A stretch of DNA of 21,311 nucleotides from Hypsibius dujardini. Taxonomy: Eukaryota > Tardigrada > Eutardigrada > Parachela > Hypsibiidae. Below, in pieces: positions 7,903-16,654 of the stretch (positions are counted from its first letter, which is position 1; each line of letters begins with the position of its first letter). A model generated the notes under the pieces. It saw only the letters and a program-made list of their open reading frames with translations, ran no database searches and was not told the origin of the DNA. The stretch lies in NCBI GenBank assembly GCA_001579985.1, contig LRSR01003984.1:1-21311 (forward strand), written 5' to 3'. The position numbers and the translations under genes were made by a program.

Positions 7903-9258
7903 ATGTCTGGAGCAAAGAAGCACATCCTCATGATTTCGATTCCCGCTTACGGGCACACGATTCCGCTGTTGGAGCTGGCCAAAAAAATGGCCCATTACCA
8001 CAAGGTCACCTTCGTTGTCTCCGAGTTCCTCCTTGAGGGCCTCCATCGCAGGCACCTCCTAACTGACAATCCGACCATCACCATCCTCAGCCTTCCGGAC
8101 GGATACCACGAAGAACCCCACGAAAACGCTCTATCTGTACAGGTCTTCAGTCGAATCCTCCAATGTGGCATTCCGTCTGCCGAGAAGCTCTTCTCCACGA
8201 TTATTCCGTTCAGTGGCAACAAAAACGGTCACAGCCTCGTTAGCGAACCCGTTAATTTGGTCATTTTGGACAATATGATTGCTGCCAGTGCTAAGGCTCT
8301 ACACAACCGAGGCATTCCGTATTGTCTCTTCAACTCCATGTCCTCCACATTGGTTCTGCAGACGCTGCAAGTCCATGCAGATACGCAAGTCTCAGAGGAA
8401 CCCATCAAAGAGATGCTCCCCTTTACGGACGCGCTGCCGTTGTCTGCCTTATATAAAGCGCTCTTTTTGCAAATTCATGAAGCGACTCTTTTGACAGCTG
8501 GAATCATCATTAACACCGCCTACGAATTAGAGAGAGGAATTATCGACGCGATTCGCAGTCACCCAGACATGAAGGGTGTTCCGGTATATTGCATCGGACC
8601 GTTGATGCCGGTGTCGAAGGCAGAGACCGGTCATGAAAGTATTGTCAAGTGGTTGGACGGGAAAAAGGACAAGTCGGTGATTTATGTGGCTTTCGGTTCG
8701 ATTGCCACGCCCAAACCGGAGGATATTCGGGAGCTGTGGAAAGCGCTGGTAAAGACGGAACAACCCTTCCTTTGGGCGCTCGCGAAAAAGGAACAGCATC
8801 ATTTATCGGAGGAAATTTTGCAGAAAATGTCGAGGCAATTTGAGGATGATGAAAATAGCCGGTGTTTGATTCTGGATTGGTCGCCGCAGAAACTGATTCT
8901 GCAGCATCCGGCGACGGCGGTCTTCATCAGCCACTGCGGATGGAACAGCGCAATCGAAGGGCTCGCGACCGGGGTCCCCGTCGTCGCTTGGCCAATGTCT
9001 GCCGATCAGCGACCCAACGCCATTGAACTCGTTCGCAGTGGATTGGGAGTGCTGCTTGAGGATACAGGCTACTTTTCCGAGAAGACGGTTGACGCACAGG
9101 ATATTTACACGGCTTTAAATGAGGTTGCGGATTTTGCCCGGCGAGGCGTTTTGACAAAGTATCAGTTGGCTGGTCTAGTTTGGCGGAATCGACTGGATGA
9201 TATCACGTCTGCCAATGGTAGTGCGGAAAAGGATTTTCAACACCTCGTCACAGGATAA
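7903..9258 (+). CDS. Intronless UDP-glycosyltransferase with plant-type PSPG box
   Basis: A single open exon encodes 451 residues from the ATG at 7903 (context CACAATGTC). The frame is open further upstream, but without another ATG. It is a GT1 (GT-B fold) glycosyltransferase, predicted to move a sugar from a UDP-sugar to a small acceptor. The N-terminal domain has IPAYGH with His18 as the likely catalytic base, and LVILDN with Asp123 as its partner. The donor site is a full 44-residue PSPG box from Trp326 to Gln369 with SPQ, HCGWNS at 344-349, Glu352 and ADQ at 367-369. Trp at box position 22 and Gln at 44 are the plant UDP-glucose pattern. Animal UGTs usually have HGG in place of HCGWNS, plus an N-terminal signal and a C-terminal membrane anchor. 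Here neither signal nor anchor is seen, so the enzyme should be cytosolic. The acceptor is unknown. Confidence 0.95.
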   Translation: MSGAKKHILMISIPAYGHTIPLLELAKKMAHYHKVTFVVSEFLLEGLHRRHLLTDNPTITILSLPDGYHEEPHENALSVQVFSRILQCGIPSAEKLFSTIIPFSGNKNGHSLVSEPVNLVILDNMIAASAKALHNRGIPYCLFNSMSSTLVLQTLQVHADTQVSEEPIKEMLPFTDALPLSALYKALFLQIHEATLLTAGIIINTAYELERGIIDAIRSHPDMKGVPVYCIGPLMPVSKAETGHESIVKWLDGKKDKSVIYVAFGSIATPKPEDIRELWKALVKTEQPFLWALAKKEQHHLSEEILQKMSRQFEDDENSRCLILDWSPQKLILQHPATAVFISHCGWNSAIEGLATGVPVVAWPMSADQRPNAIELVRSGLGVLLEDTGYFSEKTVDAQDIYTALNEVADFARRGVLTKYQLAGLVWRNRLDDITSANGSAEKDFQHLVTG

Positions 9259-9663
9259 TTCGTGTCTCATTCACCATCAGCTGCATCCTCGGCCACTGAT
9301 CGTCTCACTCCTCGATGACTAGGTAGAGTTCTTCTCAATCCTCCCTTTCTCCTCAAGTTATTACATGTTGCTGCAACAGGCGTTTATGTTGCCTGAGTAA
9401 TAACATACTCGTATCTCACAATCTTCCGCGAGCATAAAAAACAAGTGAGAATCTGTATAAATTTTATGATCAAGTCTCTTTAACAGTTTGATCAGAGAAC
9501 ATTTCCCAAATGTGTCGTTGTCAGTCAGAATTTGTTGATGTGTCATTTACACAGACGCCTAAAATTTAGCATAATTTGGCTTAATTAATTTAGCTTAGCT
9601 TAGCTTAATTAATTAATACACCATGACGAACTTTGAAGAGACCTAACTTACCGGTGAAGTATT
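9259..9663. other. Glycosyltransferase 3' flank
   Basis: No gene seen. It includes a short TTAGC/TTAATTAA-type repeat around 9588-9617. No canonical AATAAA was found close to the glycosyltransferase stop. Confidence 0.4.
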
Positions 9664-10610
9664 TTAATTACGATCAAGATTAACACAACACTCGTTATCG
9701 AAATGTAGCTCGTGAAGACAGTGAAGACAATTGGACTGGGACAAAAGCTCATTCTGGAGGCCGCATTTTGGTCGGTCCGGGGAGACAGCCGATTCGATCC
9801 ATCGTGTTGGTATTGCTGATGAATTGTCCAACTTTATATTTTGTGTGTCATATATAAAAAAGGTCTGTAGTGGAAGAGACACAACTTGAAGTGTTATCTG
9901 ATGATAGTGTCAGCCGAGCCGAGCTAGGGCATCAAATGTCAAATCAATCCAATTGAGTCCGTTTTTGATTTGGATTTCATTTGATTCTGATTTGATTTGA
10001 TGTGAGGCATTTTAAAATCAATTTTGCTTCCCAAAACTCCGTAAATTGATATTTACTTTTTCATCAGTTTGAGAGGACGTTCGGTGATGAATTGGCCAAA
10101 CCGTGAGTCAGACCTAGACATTTTTAATTTTAATTTAATAAGGTGAAACAGACCTAAGTTTTCAATAATGTTAGTGATATATTTAACCTTCTCATAAATA
10201 CTTTAAACAAACTTTATTTGGGGAGCACAACTAAATCGTAGATAAGAAAAAATGTGTCAAAACAGTGAGAAATTACAAAAGCTTTACAAATCCCGTCAAA
10301 TTAAAATTAAATGATCAAATCACTTTCAAAATCAAATCAAGTCAAATCAAATGTGCCTTTTCGTCATTTGATGGCACCCCTAACCCGAACAGACCTGAAA
10401 ATGATCCTCTTCCGTGTTGAAATACTGGACGGTTGCCTCAACCGCACGAATCCCGTTGGTAGTTATGTCCATTAAACGTAGTGGTAGATCAAACGTCCTC
10501 TTCATCATCCTTTGAGCCATGTAAAAACTACTCAACCAACGGGAATCGTCTGGGCGATAGGACTCCTTTACCACGACTGTCGTAACAGCTTCGCAGCAGT
10601 TGACTTTCAT
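9664..10610 (-). CDS. Unrecognised two-exon gene, 138 aa
   Basis: Exon 1 (10610-10395) starts MKVNCCEAVTTVVVKE and ends EEDHFQ at a GTCTGT donor. Exon 2 (9864-9664) follows the acceptor CTTCCACTACAG, continues in phase 0 as TFFIYDTQNIKLD and ends in a TAA. Both exons are open throughout and read as protein, not as simple repeat. The product has no clear signal peptide or membrane segment. Its second half holds several cysteines (NCLHCLHELHF, NECC). I do not recognise a family. A TTTAACAG just before the ATG could be the acceptor of a 5' leader intron, so upstream exons are possible. Nearly all of the 530-bp intron is a hAT-like MITE; without it the intron would be about 70 bp. The donor is not consensus, which lowers confidence. 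Confidence 0.5.
9925..10382. mobile_element. hAT-like MITE (458 bp)
   Basis: The left end TAGGGCATCAAATG and the right end, read on the other strand as TAGGGGTGCCATCAAATGAC, form imperfect terminal inverted repeats, followed inward by TCAAAT/GATTTG-rich sequence at both ends. The flanking 8-mers AGCCGAGC (9917-9924) and ACCCGAAC (10383-10390) match at six of eight positions, as an aged 8-bp target duplication would. An 8-bp duplication and TAGGGGTG-type ends suggest hAT. There is no ORF inside. Confidence 0.6.
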
Positions 10611-11084
10611 TTTTCTGTTAAATTGATCAATATTTGAATTACATATATTTTGGGGAACGCCAGTTTAAGTATCACCAATATCGTCGGTCGGTAGAGTTAC
10701 TCACCTGATAAAGCGTGGCTGTCTTTCCGAAGAGCTCTTTCCCACGTTGATGCATCTTGCGCGATGGTTCATCAAATTTCGTTTAATTAATCGGTGGTGA
10801 TCGGACTACTAGTATGCTTCAAAAAGCTGACCGGACCTTCTAATTAAATATTATGCAAGCAATGAATAAGGTGGTTTGTTCGAACCACTGGCCGCACTCG
10901 TGGTCGTACCTCGTCTAGGAATCATTCCTAAATTAGCTTAGCGGACGTTCGACGGGAACTTCCATTACGAAAAGATGCAAAAAAATCTACACAGAATATA
11001 TTTTCATTAACAGCCATTTTTAAGGACTTTAATTAAATGATGCCATTACCACATAAAATGTTTTTTACAACGGAGTAGCTATTT
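10611..11084. other. Intergenic, nothing recognised
   Basis: This is AT-rich sequence without a supported exon, RNA gene or clear repeat. It contains the presumed upstream flank of the minus-strand gene ending at 10610. Confidence 0.4.
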
Positions 11085-11537
11085 ACCCCCTCCAGGCCCA
11101 ATAGCACCCCGGATATTTCATCCCTCCTAATAGCCCAATAGAAGCATAGCTATTTTACTAGTGTTGTTTAAATAGCCCTTAGAATTTTAATATAATTTAA
11201 AATCAAAATCTCGGCCATTTTAAATAGATTTTAAATATATTTTAAATATTTTAGCTCCCTTTGAATTAAAAATCAATTTAAATATTTTGCTTTCGCCGAT
11301 TTGAATTCGATTAAAATAGCCTCGAAGATTTTAGTGCTCGAACGGATCCTTTCGCGGCAGAAAGATAGATTCTTATTCACATTCGCTGTCACGTCAACGC
11401 ACTTACAAGGGAATATTTACCTGCGTTAGTCTCAAATCGGGCCCAACTTTTTTTTATGGATACGTACTATCAAACCATATTTTAGCAAATATGACTGGTC
11501 TCCCTCGGTTCCGTTCAAGATGGAGAAAATAAGGGAA

Positions 11538-11650
11538 GATTCCTTTTGCGGAAGTCGCTTTAAAGCTTTCACCATAGGAATTACTGAATTGACTGATTCC
11601 TTTTGCGGAAGTCGCTTTAAAGCTCTCACCATAGGAATTACTGATTGACT
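11538..11650. repeat. 57-bp tandem repeat, two copies
   Basis: Two head-to-tail copies start GATTCCTTTTGCGGAAGTCG at 11538 and 11595, each continuing through CTTTAAAGCT(T/C)TCACCATAG. They differ by a substitution and a short gap near the end. The first copy overlaps the inner end of the left fold-back arm. Confidence 0.9.
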
Positions 11651-11653
11651 GAA

Positions 11654-12208
11654 TTACGAAAAATATTTTGTTCGTTTACCCATATCAGGCAAACATAAGT
11701 CGATGCGCAAATCATTCGACAAACGAGTCGGGCCACAGAAATTGTAACCGGCATCTTCAAATCCGTTCCAATAACAGTCAAAACAGAATTTTGGTACACC
11801 AGCCACAACGAATAAATCAACAGCGGTATACCACAACGACAAGGTTTTGCAAAATCTCCAACAACCAGTCTGTCAAAATCATCAAAACATCAATCGAATA
11901 ATTAAACTCCTTATTGTGATTTGGTGGAGTGGAGAAGATTACTGATGAAACATTTTCGTTAATGAAAGTTACTGTTCTGTATTTAATCAATCAATCAACG
12001 TTATCACAAAAGTATTTAAGTAGCTACCGCAATAGGAATCTTCCCCAATTTTTTTCATCTCGAACAGAATCGAGGGGGACCAGTCATATTTTCTAAAATT
12101 ATGATTCGATATGTATCCATAAAAAAAACTTGAGCCCGATCTCAGACTAACGCAGATAAATATTCCCTTGTTAGACAGAAATTCCTCAATATCAACGGTC
12201 TCAAACAT
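11654..12208 (-). CDS. Candidate two-exon Cys-rich gene inside the fold-back block
   Basis: Exon 1 (12208-12008) begins MFETVDIEEFLSNKGIF and ends SYLNTF before GTGATA, a weak donor. Exon 2 (11869-11654) follows the acceptor TTTTGACAG in phase 0 with TGCWRFCKTLSLWYT and contains VPKFCFDCYWNGFEDAGYNF and RLSNDLRIDLCLPD. The total is 138 residues with cysteines clustered in exon 2. The family is unknown. Exon 1 overlaps the right inner arm of the fold-back. The left arm is a second, inverted copy of that exon with a net 2-base length difference that breaks its frame after KGIFTCVSL. This could be a young lineage-specific gene or a remnant carried by the repeat. The weak donor and lack of homology make it tentative. 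Confidence 0.35.
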
Positions 12209-12624
12209 TCCAAAATAACTAGCTGCATACGTATTTTAAGACCACGGTGCTTCGGCATATCGCATGGGCACTTTTCCCGAGTGCAAATTTTACTGTGCAA
12301 CAAGATTTCGCTTGATGGTTTGCAATACTTTCAGCCGCTAGACTTCGTGCAGTCTCGCCTATTTAAATAGCTTGTTTTATTTAATTGTCGCTATGCCTTA
12401 ATTGATTGAATTTAAATATGAATTAAAATCAGGAACCCGTTGAGGAATTTAAATAAAATTAAATATTGCCTGTCACAAATTTCTATTTTATTCAAAATAA
12501 AAGGGCTGTTTTTTGGCATATTTTGGCATTTTAAATAAATTTAAACAACACTATATTTTACCCCTCCCGGTATATATCATTGGGGGCCCAGGTAGCGCCC
12601 CTGCCATTGTACCCCTCCCTAGCA

Positions 12625-12913
12625 GTCCGTTCGTCCATCCGTTGTCCGTCCGTTATCCGACCGACCGACCGACCGTCCGACTGATGTCCGTCCGTCCGTC
12701 CGTCCGTCCGTTTGTCCGTTGTTCATCCATCTGTTCGTTGTCTGTGCGTCCGTCCGTCGGCCGGCCGGACGGATGAACAGGCTGACAGGCGGACAGTGGA
12801 CTTCCATACTGTCCGTCCGTCCATCCGTTCGTCTATCTGTCTATCCGTCCGTACGGACGGACGGACAAAGGGCTGATGGACTACGAACGGATGGATAACG
12901 GACGGATGAACAA
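12625..12913. repeat. TCCG/CGGA microsatellite, itself inverted
   Basis: Runs of TCCG/GTCC with CATC and CGAC variants fill about 12625-12770. The strand then switches to CGGA-type runs, back to TCCG near 12810-12850, and to CGGACGGA from 12850 to 12913. ORFs through it on both strands are repeat translations, not genes. The strand alternation lets the segment fold on itself. Confidence 0.9.
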
Positions 12914-13081
12914 CAAGGGAAGGGTAAAATAGCAGGGGCGCTATTGGGCCCCTAGCGGGGACCCTGTTAGCTCGTCACGGATGACTTCAGTGCTTTTCCA
13001 TTGATAGTACTTCATCGCGGCAAGGACAGCGGAACCGTACGCCCGAATGGCAGCTGCCCGGTGCGAACTTGAGCCCACCAT

Positions 13082-13134
13082 AAAGCCTTTTCGCATACCC
13101 GACGAAATTTTCACTGGCCATGCGAAAAGGCTTT
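13082..13134. repeat. Perfect 15-bp inverted repeat (hairpin)
   Basis: AAAGCCTTTTCGCAT (13082-13096) and ATGCGAAAAGGCTTT (13120-13134) are exact reverse complements around a 23-nt loop. No coding or RNA-gene context was recognised. The surrounding 12,960-13,340 shares short inverted words with 14,640-15,110, including CCCGGTGCGAACTTGAG, so this may belong to a decayed dispersed repeat. Confidence 0.85.
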
Positions 13135-13613
13135 TCATAGCGGTCAGTCAACATACATGTTTCCCTTTGCGCGTCACCTGGGAAAGGGCTACATTGCCCA
13201 TGCAGAACTAGGGGGCTTTTGAAGGACCACGCTTTTAGGGTATTATAAACATCTGTTAATGTAAAGCCCTTGAAAAATCGGGAACTCTTTCGAGGGCAAA
13301 TTAACAGCCCATTCAACCCCTCTGAATTTCACTACCTCTATAATTTTAGGGGGATTATCGCCGAGAATTATTGGCTTTAATTGGCTCAATTCATAGCTAT
13401 TTAATCATGTTTCCGTGCGTGATCTTTACCGAGCAATTGTATTGACTAATATCACTGAGCATTTAGTTATTAAATCTCATTTTAAAGTGGTGAGAAGTAG
13501 TTAAAAACTTTCTCCATACCCACAATACATTCGATAAGTAACAGTTTCGAACAAAGACCTAATATGCTGACATTCTACACAGATTAGTTCACATGTAGTC
13601 TCATCAAAGGACA

Positions 13614-14354
13614 TTATTCGATTGTGATCAGCTTAATCGGCTTGGGATTCTTGAGGACATCGAACTTCCTTCTTGCTTGCGATGTGGCACAGTGAATTCT
13701 ACCAGTGACTTTTCCTCTATCCAGTACGGCTTCTTGCTTCTTGGTGTTTGTTTTCACAAAAAGGCGGACCATCTCTGGAAGAGAAATTGTGTCAGTATTT
13801 AGTTTGGGATGTGGAAATAAAGACAGCCTTAAGTGGAATAAAATACTGGGATCAATCGGGCACACATGAATTATATATTTTTCCAAAGGGCTGGAAAAAT
13901 CAGTTTTACATGCAAAAGCAGACTCACCTCGAAGCTTGGCGATGAGCACCGGGTCCAGCGGCGGCTTTTTCGTTATACCATCTTCCTTCTTCGATTGGTT
14001 GGCTCCTTCCTCGGTCGGGCAATTATTCGCCAGTACCTCCAGCGTAAATGTTTCCTCCAGGTACTTGGTGTTCGTTTTCACAAAAAGGCGGATCATTTCT
14101 AAAAAAAAATTCGTTAGTTTATGTATTATGAAAACAGATGTCATTTTCAGTACCTTTTTTAACGGCGACCACGATTCCGGTGAATTCCAGTTCTTCTTTT
14201 TTAATAGTAAACACCATTTTTGGGTTTCGCCGATTTCGAAGGCTCGCAGCATCTTGAGGCCCTGAGCGTTTTGGGCCATGATGGTGTCATCTTCAATGAA
14301 ATAGATAGCGGCAGCAATCTGATTGCTCGCTAGAAGCATAGTTGAATCGACCAT
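13614..14354 (-). CDS. Unrecognised 3-exon gene with repeated MxRLFVKTNTK motif
   Basis: Exons on the minus strand: 14354-14154, 14098-13928 and 13774-13614, with phase-1 joins, a 55-bp first intron and consensus signals (TTTTTTTTTAG, GTGAGT, CTTCCAG). Exon 2 opens EMIRLFVKTNTK and exon 3 opens EMVRLFVKTNTK, an internal duplication at matching positions. The ATG at 14354 gives MVDSTMLLASNQIAAAIYF and coding-like sequence to GETQK. The part that splices in frame with exon 2 (FTIKKEELEFTGIVVAVKK) is in the next frame. The switch falls at a run of five A (14217-14221, T on plus), where one extra base would join them. Alternatively, translation from the ATG at 14217 gives an intact 131-aa protein. 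The frame of the long unspliced ORF would hit a stop after splicing. The family is unknown and the C-terminus is basic. Confidence 0.6.
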   Translation of the reverse strand: MVDSTMLLASNQIAAAIYFIEDDTIMAQNAQGLKMLRAFEIGETQKWCLLLKKKNWNSPESWSPLKKVLKMTSVFIIHKLTNFFLEMIRLFVKTNTKYLEETFTLEVLANNCPTEEGANQSKKEDGITKKPPLDPVLIAKLRGESAFACKTDFSSPLEKYIIHVCPIDPSILFHLRLSLFPHPKLNTDTISLPEMVRLFVKTNTKKQEAVLDRGKVTGRIHCATSQARRKFDVLKNPKPIKLITIE

Positions 14355-14363
14355 GATTGATCT

Positions 14364-14379
14364 TGTTCACAAGTGAACA
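14364..14379. promoter_or_regulatory. 16-bp palindrome upstream of the minus-strand start codon
   Basis: TGTTCAC, AA, GTGAACA form a 7+2+7 inverted repeat 10 bp upstream of the ATG at 14354. It lies in the likely 5' UTR, so it could be a protein-binding site or an mRNA hairpin. Function is not known. Confidence 0.4.
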
Positions 14380-14473
14380 CCGATATTGAAAAGAAAGATC
14401 ACCTGTTCTTTATGTGATAAACACAACTACCAAATATAGCGCTCTAAGTAAGAATAAAAATGTGTTTAGAGAA

Positions 14474-14485
14474 GCATTTATAAAC
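14474..14485 (-). promoter_or_regulatory. Possible TATA box for the gene at 13614-14354
   Basis: On the minus strand the segment reads GTTTATAAATGC. It is about 120 bp upstream of the ATG, which would leave a 5' UTR of roughly 90 bp. This is supported only by sequence and spacing. Confidence 0.35.
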
Positions 14486-15120
14486 CGTTCGCGCACGTGG
14501 TAGAAATTTCTGCAAGCACGTGGACAATTCTTCGTACACAAACAAATTGTTCTCTAAATAAACTAGTGTGACGTACATAAAAACCACAACAATTCAGATC
14601 ACCACAGGGAGCTATACTATTCTACGAACTCGCACGATTAAAATTTCGGGCGTGGCACGCATACCGCTGAAGGCTTTATCAAGGCTTTTGGTGTGGCTTT
14701 TCTTGTGTGGTCTTTGAGCATGGTACGAGCTTCAATGGGTGCATAAATACACATATTTTTCCCTCCCCGCCGTTTTCACTGCCATTGAACATGGTACTGA
14801 GGGCAAGGGCCGCGAATAATGTTTGGCCTTCACAGACCCTCTGCCGTTGCGGTGCTTTTGCATGCGCCCTTTGCATGAAGGGCGAAATATTTGTGCTACT
14901 TACATACACCCTTCAGTAGTCCTATAATATAACAGCCCTTTTTTCTTGGTTGTGAAGCCAAATAAAAACGAGCTCCTTCACACACGAAGGAATCATGTAT
15001 GGGGAAAAGGCCTACAACGGGGCTCTCACAGGTCCTAACCCCTTCGCAAATGAAACTCAAGTTCGCACCGGGTGTAGCCAGCTAGACGGTGCTCGGAAAC
15101 GCTTTCTGTTGGTCAGGTTG
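14486..15120. other. Intergenic, decayed repeat-like sequence
   Basis: No supported exon. It contains recurring CATGGTAC words, a 7-bp-stem hairpin CGCCCTT...AAGGGCG near 14,865, and the inverted counterpart of a 13-kb repeat word (CTCAAGTTCGCACCGGG near 15,057). Confidence 0.4.
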
Positions 15121-15168
15121 TCGTCCATGGTACTACTACCAAAATCGTCCATGGTAGTACTACCAAAA
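15121..15168. repeat. 24-bp tandem repeat, two copies
   Basis: Copies at 15121-15144 and 15145-15168 both read TCGTCCATGGTA, then (C/G)TACTACCAAAA, with one mismatch. The change in copy 2 creates the perfect palindrome GGTAGTACTACC. Confidence 0.95.
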
Positions 15169-15536
15169 TGCAACCACAACTTAATCATGTTACAGTTACC
15201 TGCTACATCTATCTAATTAATACCGTAATGAAGCAATGCGATAAAGCACACCACAATAAGAATAATCTTGACATTCGCTAGGATAGCGCTCAAATTTTAA
15301 TAAAGCTGGAGTCTGCAGAATCGAATTAATGAAGTGCTTTCATTTGTATGTTTAAAAGACAAGTTTAGAAATATATTTCGTCTACTGGAACTTAACGAAC
15401 AATGGCAAGGCAGATCCCAGTATGATCCATTAAAAAATAAATAACTGCAGCAGAATCTTCTTGCTAACCATGTGACGGCCAAAAAGTCCATTTCAGAAAG
15501 TAGACGTGCAAATTTCAAAGAAATAATGGAGCAAGC

Positions 15537-16479
15537 TTAGCAAAAGGAACAATAAATAGTACCTCTGGCATAGTCCCTGAGGATAGCGAAAGACATTGCA
15601 CCGACTGCAAGAAAAACGGATCACAGTCTGGAGAGTACTGGTACATATAGCACAATCAATTCATTTGTATATATTGTAAAAATGTGACGAACATTATTAT
15701 TGTTGTATTACCATCACCTGGGGCAAAAAAGACTGCCAGCAATTGAGGATCAGCAATTACCGCCGACTCCTTGGCAACTATCTCCCTCATACATTGTTTA
15801 GGCGGCTTTTTTGCACTGGAGTCAGTAAACGGAATCATATAAAAAATATGAGGATAATTTTCTCGTGGCAGATTCATCACATGGCACATCGACCTCGGTC
15901 GGCAGGATGTAACCTTTAATTGAAGTGGCAAAAAAGGTTAACTCGTTCCGGGGGTCAATCTCTTACTTACTGATAACCACATCTCGGATTGTAGCGGGAA
16001 TGCCGTACAATTCCTCCTAATATTTGTAACCACAGGCACAATAATGCCGCGGGGCAATCGATACGGAGGAGATAAAATATAGATATTCACATCAATAAAT
16101 ACATTGATATATGTATTACTAGTAGTGCACCTGCAAGATTGAGGAATGCTCTAATGCCATTTTTCTTGAAGCAAAGTGCAGCCCCGCTGCAGGCTAAGGG
16201 ACCGACTGCTATCAGTCCACGGTATTTGACTTTGAAAATTGGAAATCGGGAAATTTGACGACATCTAATGATTACGTGCATATAATTTGCATGACTTGAG
16301 TCAAGCGGATAGGCGGAAGAGATTGATGATAATGGTTGGGGAAAAGCGCTGTTACTTCCACGGAGGCGAACATACAATATAACGTTGGCGTTATAGGGTG
16401 CTACGTGCTAGAAAAGAACTTGATCCTTTTAGGGTTACTTACCAGCTGCGGGCACGAGAGTACTGACTGGTGCTGCCAT
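15537..16479 (-). CDS. Unrecognised multi-exon gene B (FFAP family), frame-broken in exon 4
   Basis: Proposed minus-strand exons: 16479-16443 (MAAPVSTLVPAA), 16229-16120 (KYRGLIAVGPLACSGAALCF ... FLNLAGALL), 16016-15971 (EELYGIPATIRDVVI), 15913-15718 (SYILPTEVDVPCDESATR ... AVFFAP) and 15604-15537 (GAMSFAILRDYARG, then stop). Splice phases fit throughout. Exon 2 could instead end at 16131, where CAG is followed by GTGCAC. Exon 4 starts in one frame and continues in another. The switch lies near an AAAA run (15858-15861 on plus, TTTT), where removing one base would give a continuous protein of about 151 aa. The part after the switch matches the exon at 17819-17537, including MREI and VFFAP. 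The family is unknown. It is either a pseudogene or a sequence with a base-call error. Confidence 0.5.
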
Positions 16480-16598
16480 TCTAACGGAAGATGACCCCCA
16501 TATAATCACAGGTACCGTGTTGTCTACCGATTCCAACATGGCTATCCTTCTTGTAAAGTGCTTTCATTTTGTCTGCTTGAATGTTTTCTTTTTGCATG

Positions 16599-16654
16599 TG
16601 TCTGTGTATGTCTCTGTCTGTCTGCCTGTCTGTTTGCCTGTCTGTCGGTCTGCT
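16599..16654. repeat. TGTC/TCTG microsatellite
   Basis: Irregular TGTC/TCTG tetramers with CTGCC variants. The minus-strand ORF across it is a repeat translation. Confidence 0.9.

Larger units (their letters stand above)
11085..12955. repeat. Mirror-symmetric fold-back repeat block (about 1.9 kb)
   Basis: Three sequence types recur in reverse order and inverted orientation about a centre near 11,790. The outer unit GGCCCAATAGC(G/A)CCCC is at 11095, with copies at 12583-12620 (same strand) and 12916-12952 (inverted). The middle arms are TTTAAATA-rich and share TAGTGTTGTTTAAAT near 11160, inverted near 12550. The inner arms 11405-11564 and 12015-12171 are inverted copies of about 160 bp at high identity, containing GGGAATATTT, TTTTTTTTATGGATAC and AAATATGACTGGTC. 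The outermost right part contains a TCCG-type microsatellite. No terminal duplication or transposase was found, so whether it is a mobile fold-back element or an inverted segmental duplication is open. Confidence 0.65.

Noticed and set aside
10670-10760. Possible tRNA-like segment around GGTCGGTAGAG
   Set aside because: No T-arm GTTCRANYC or matching acceptor stem could be found. No other tRNA, rRNA or CRISPR array was seen.
12513-12807. ORFs on both strands rich in SVRPSVRP- and GRTDGRTD-type words
   Set aside because: They are translations of the TCCG/CGGA microsatellite.
15297-15518. Minus-strand ORF with RLLSEMDFLAVTWLA considered as the last exon of gene B
   Set aside because: Joining it to the preceding exon would need a 27-bp intron, and its listed start is a TTG. 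The preceding exon already ends in a stop at 15537-15539.
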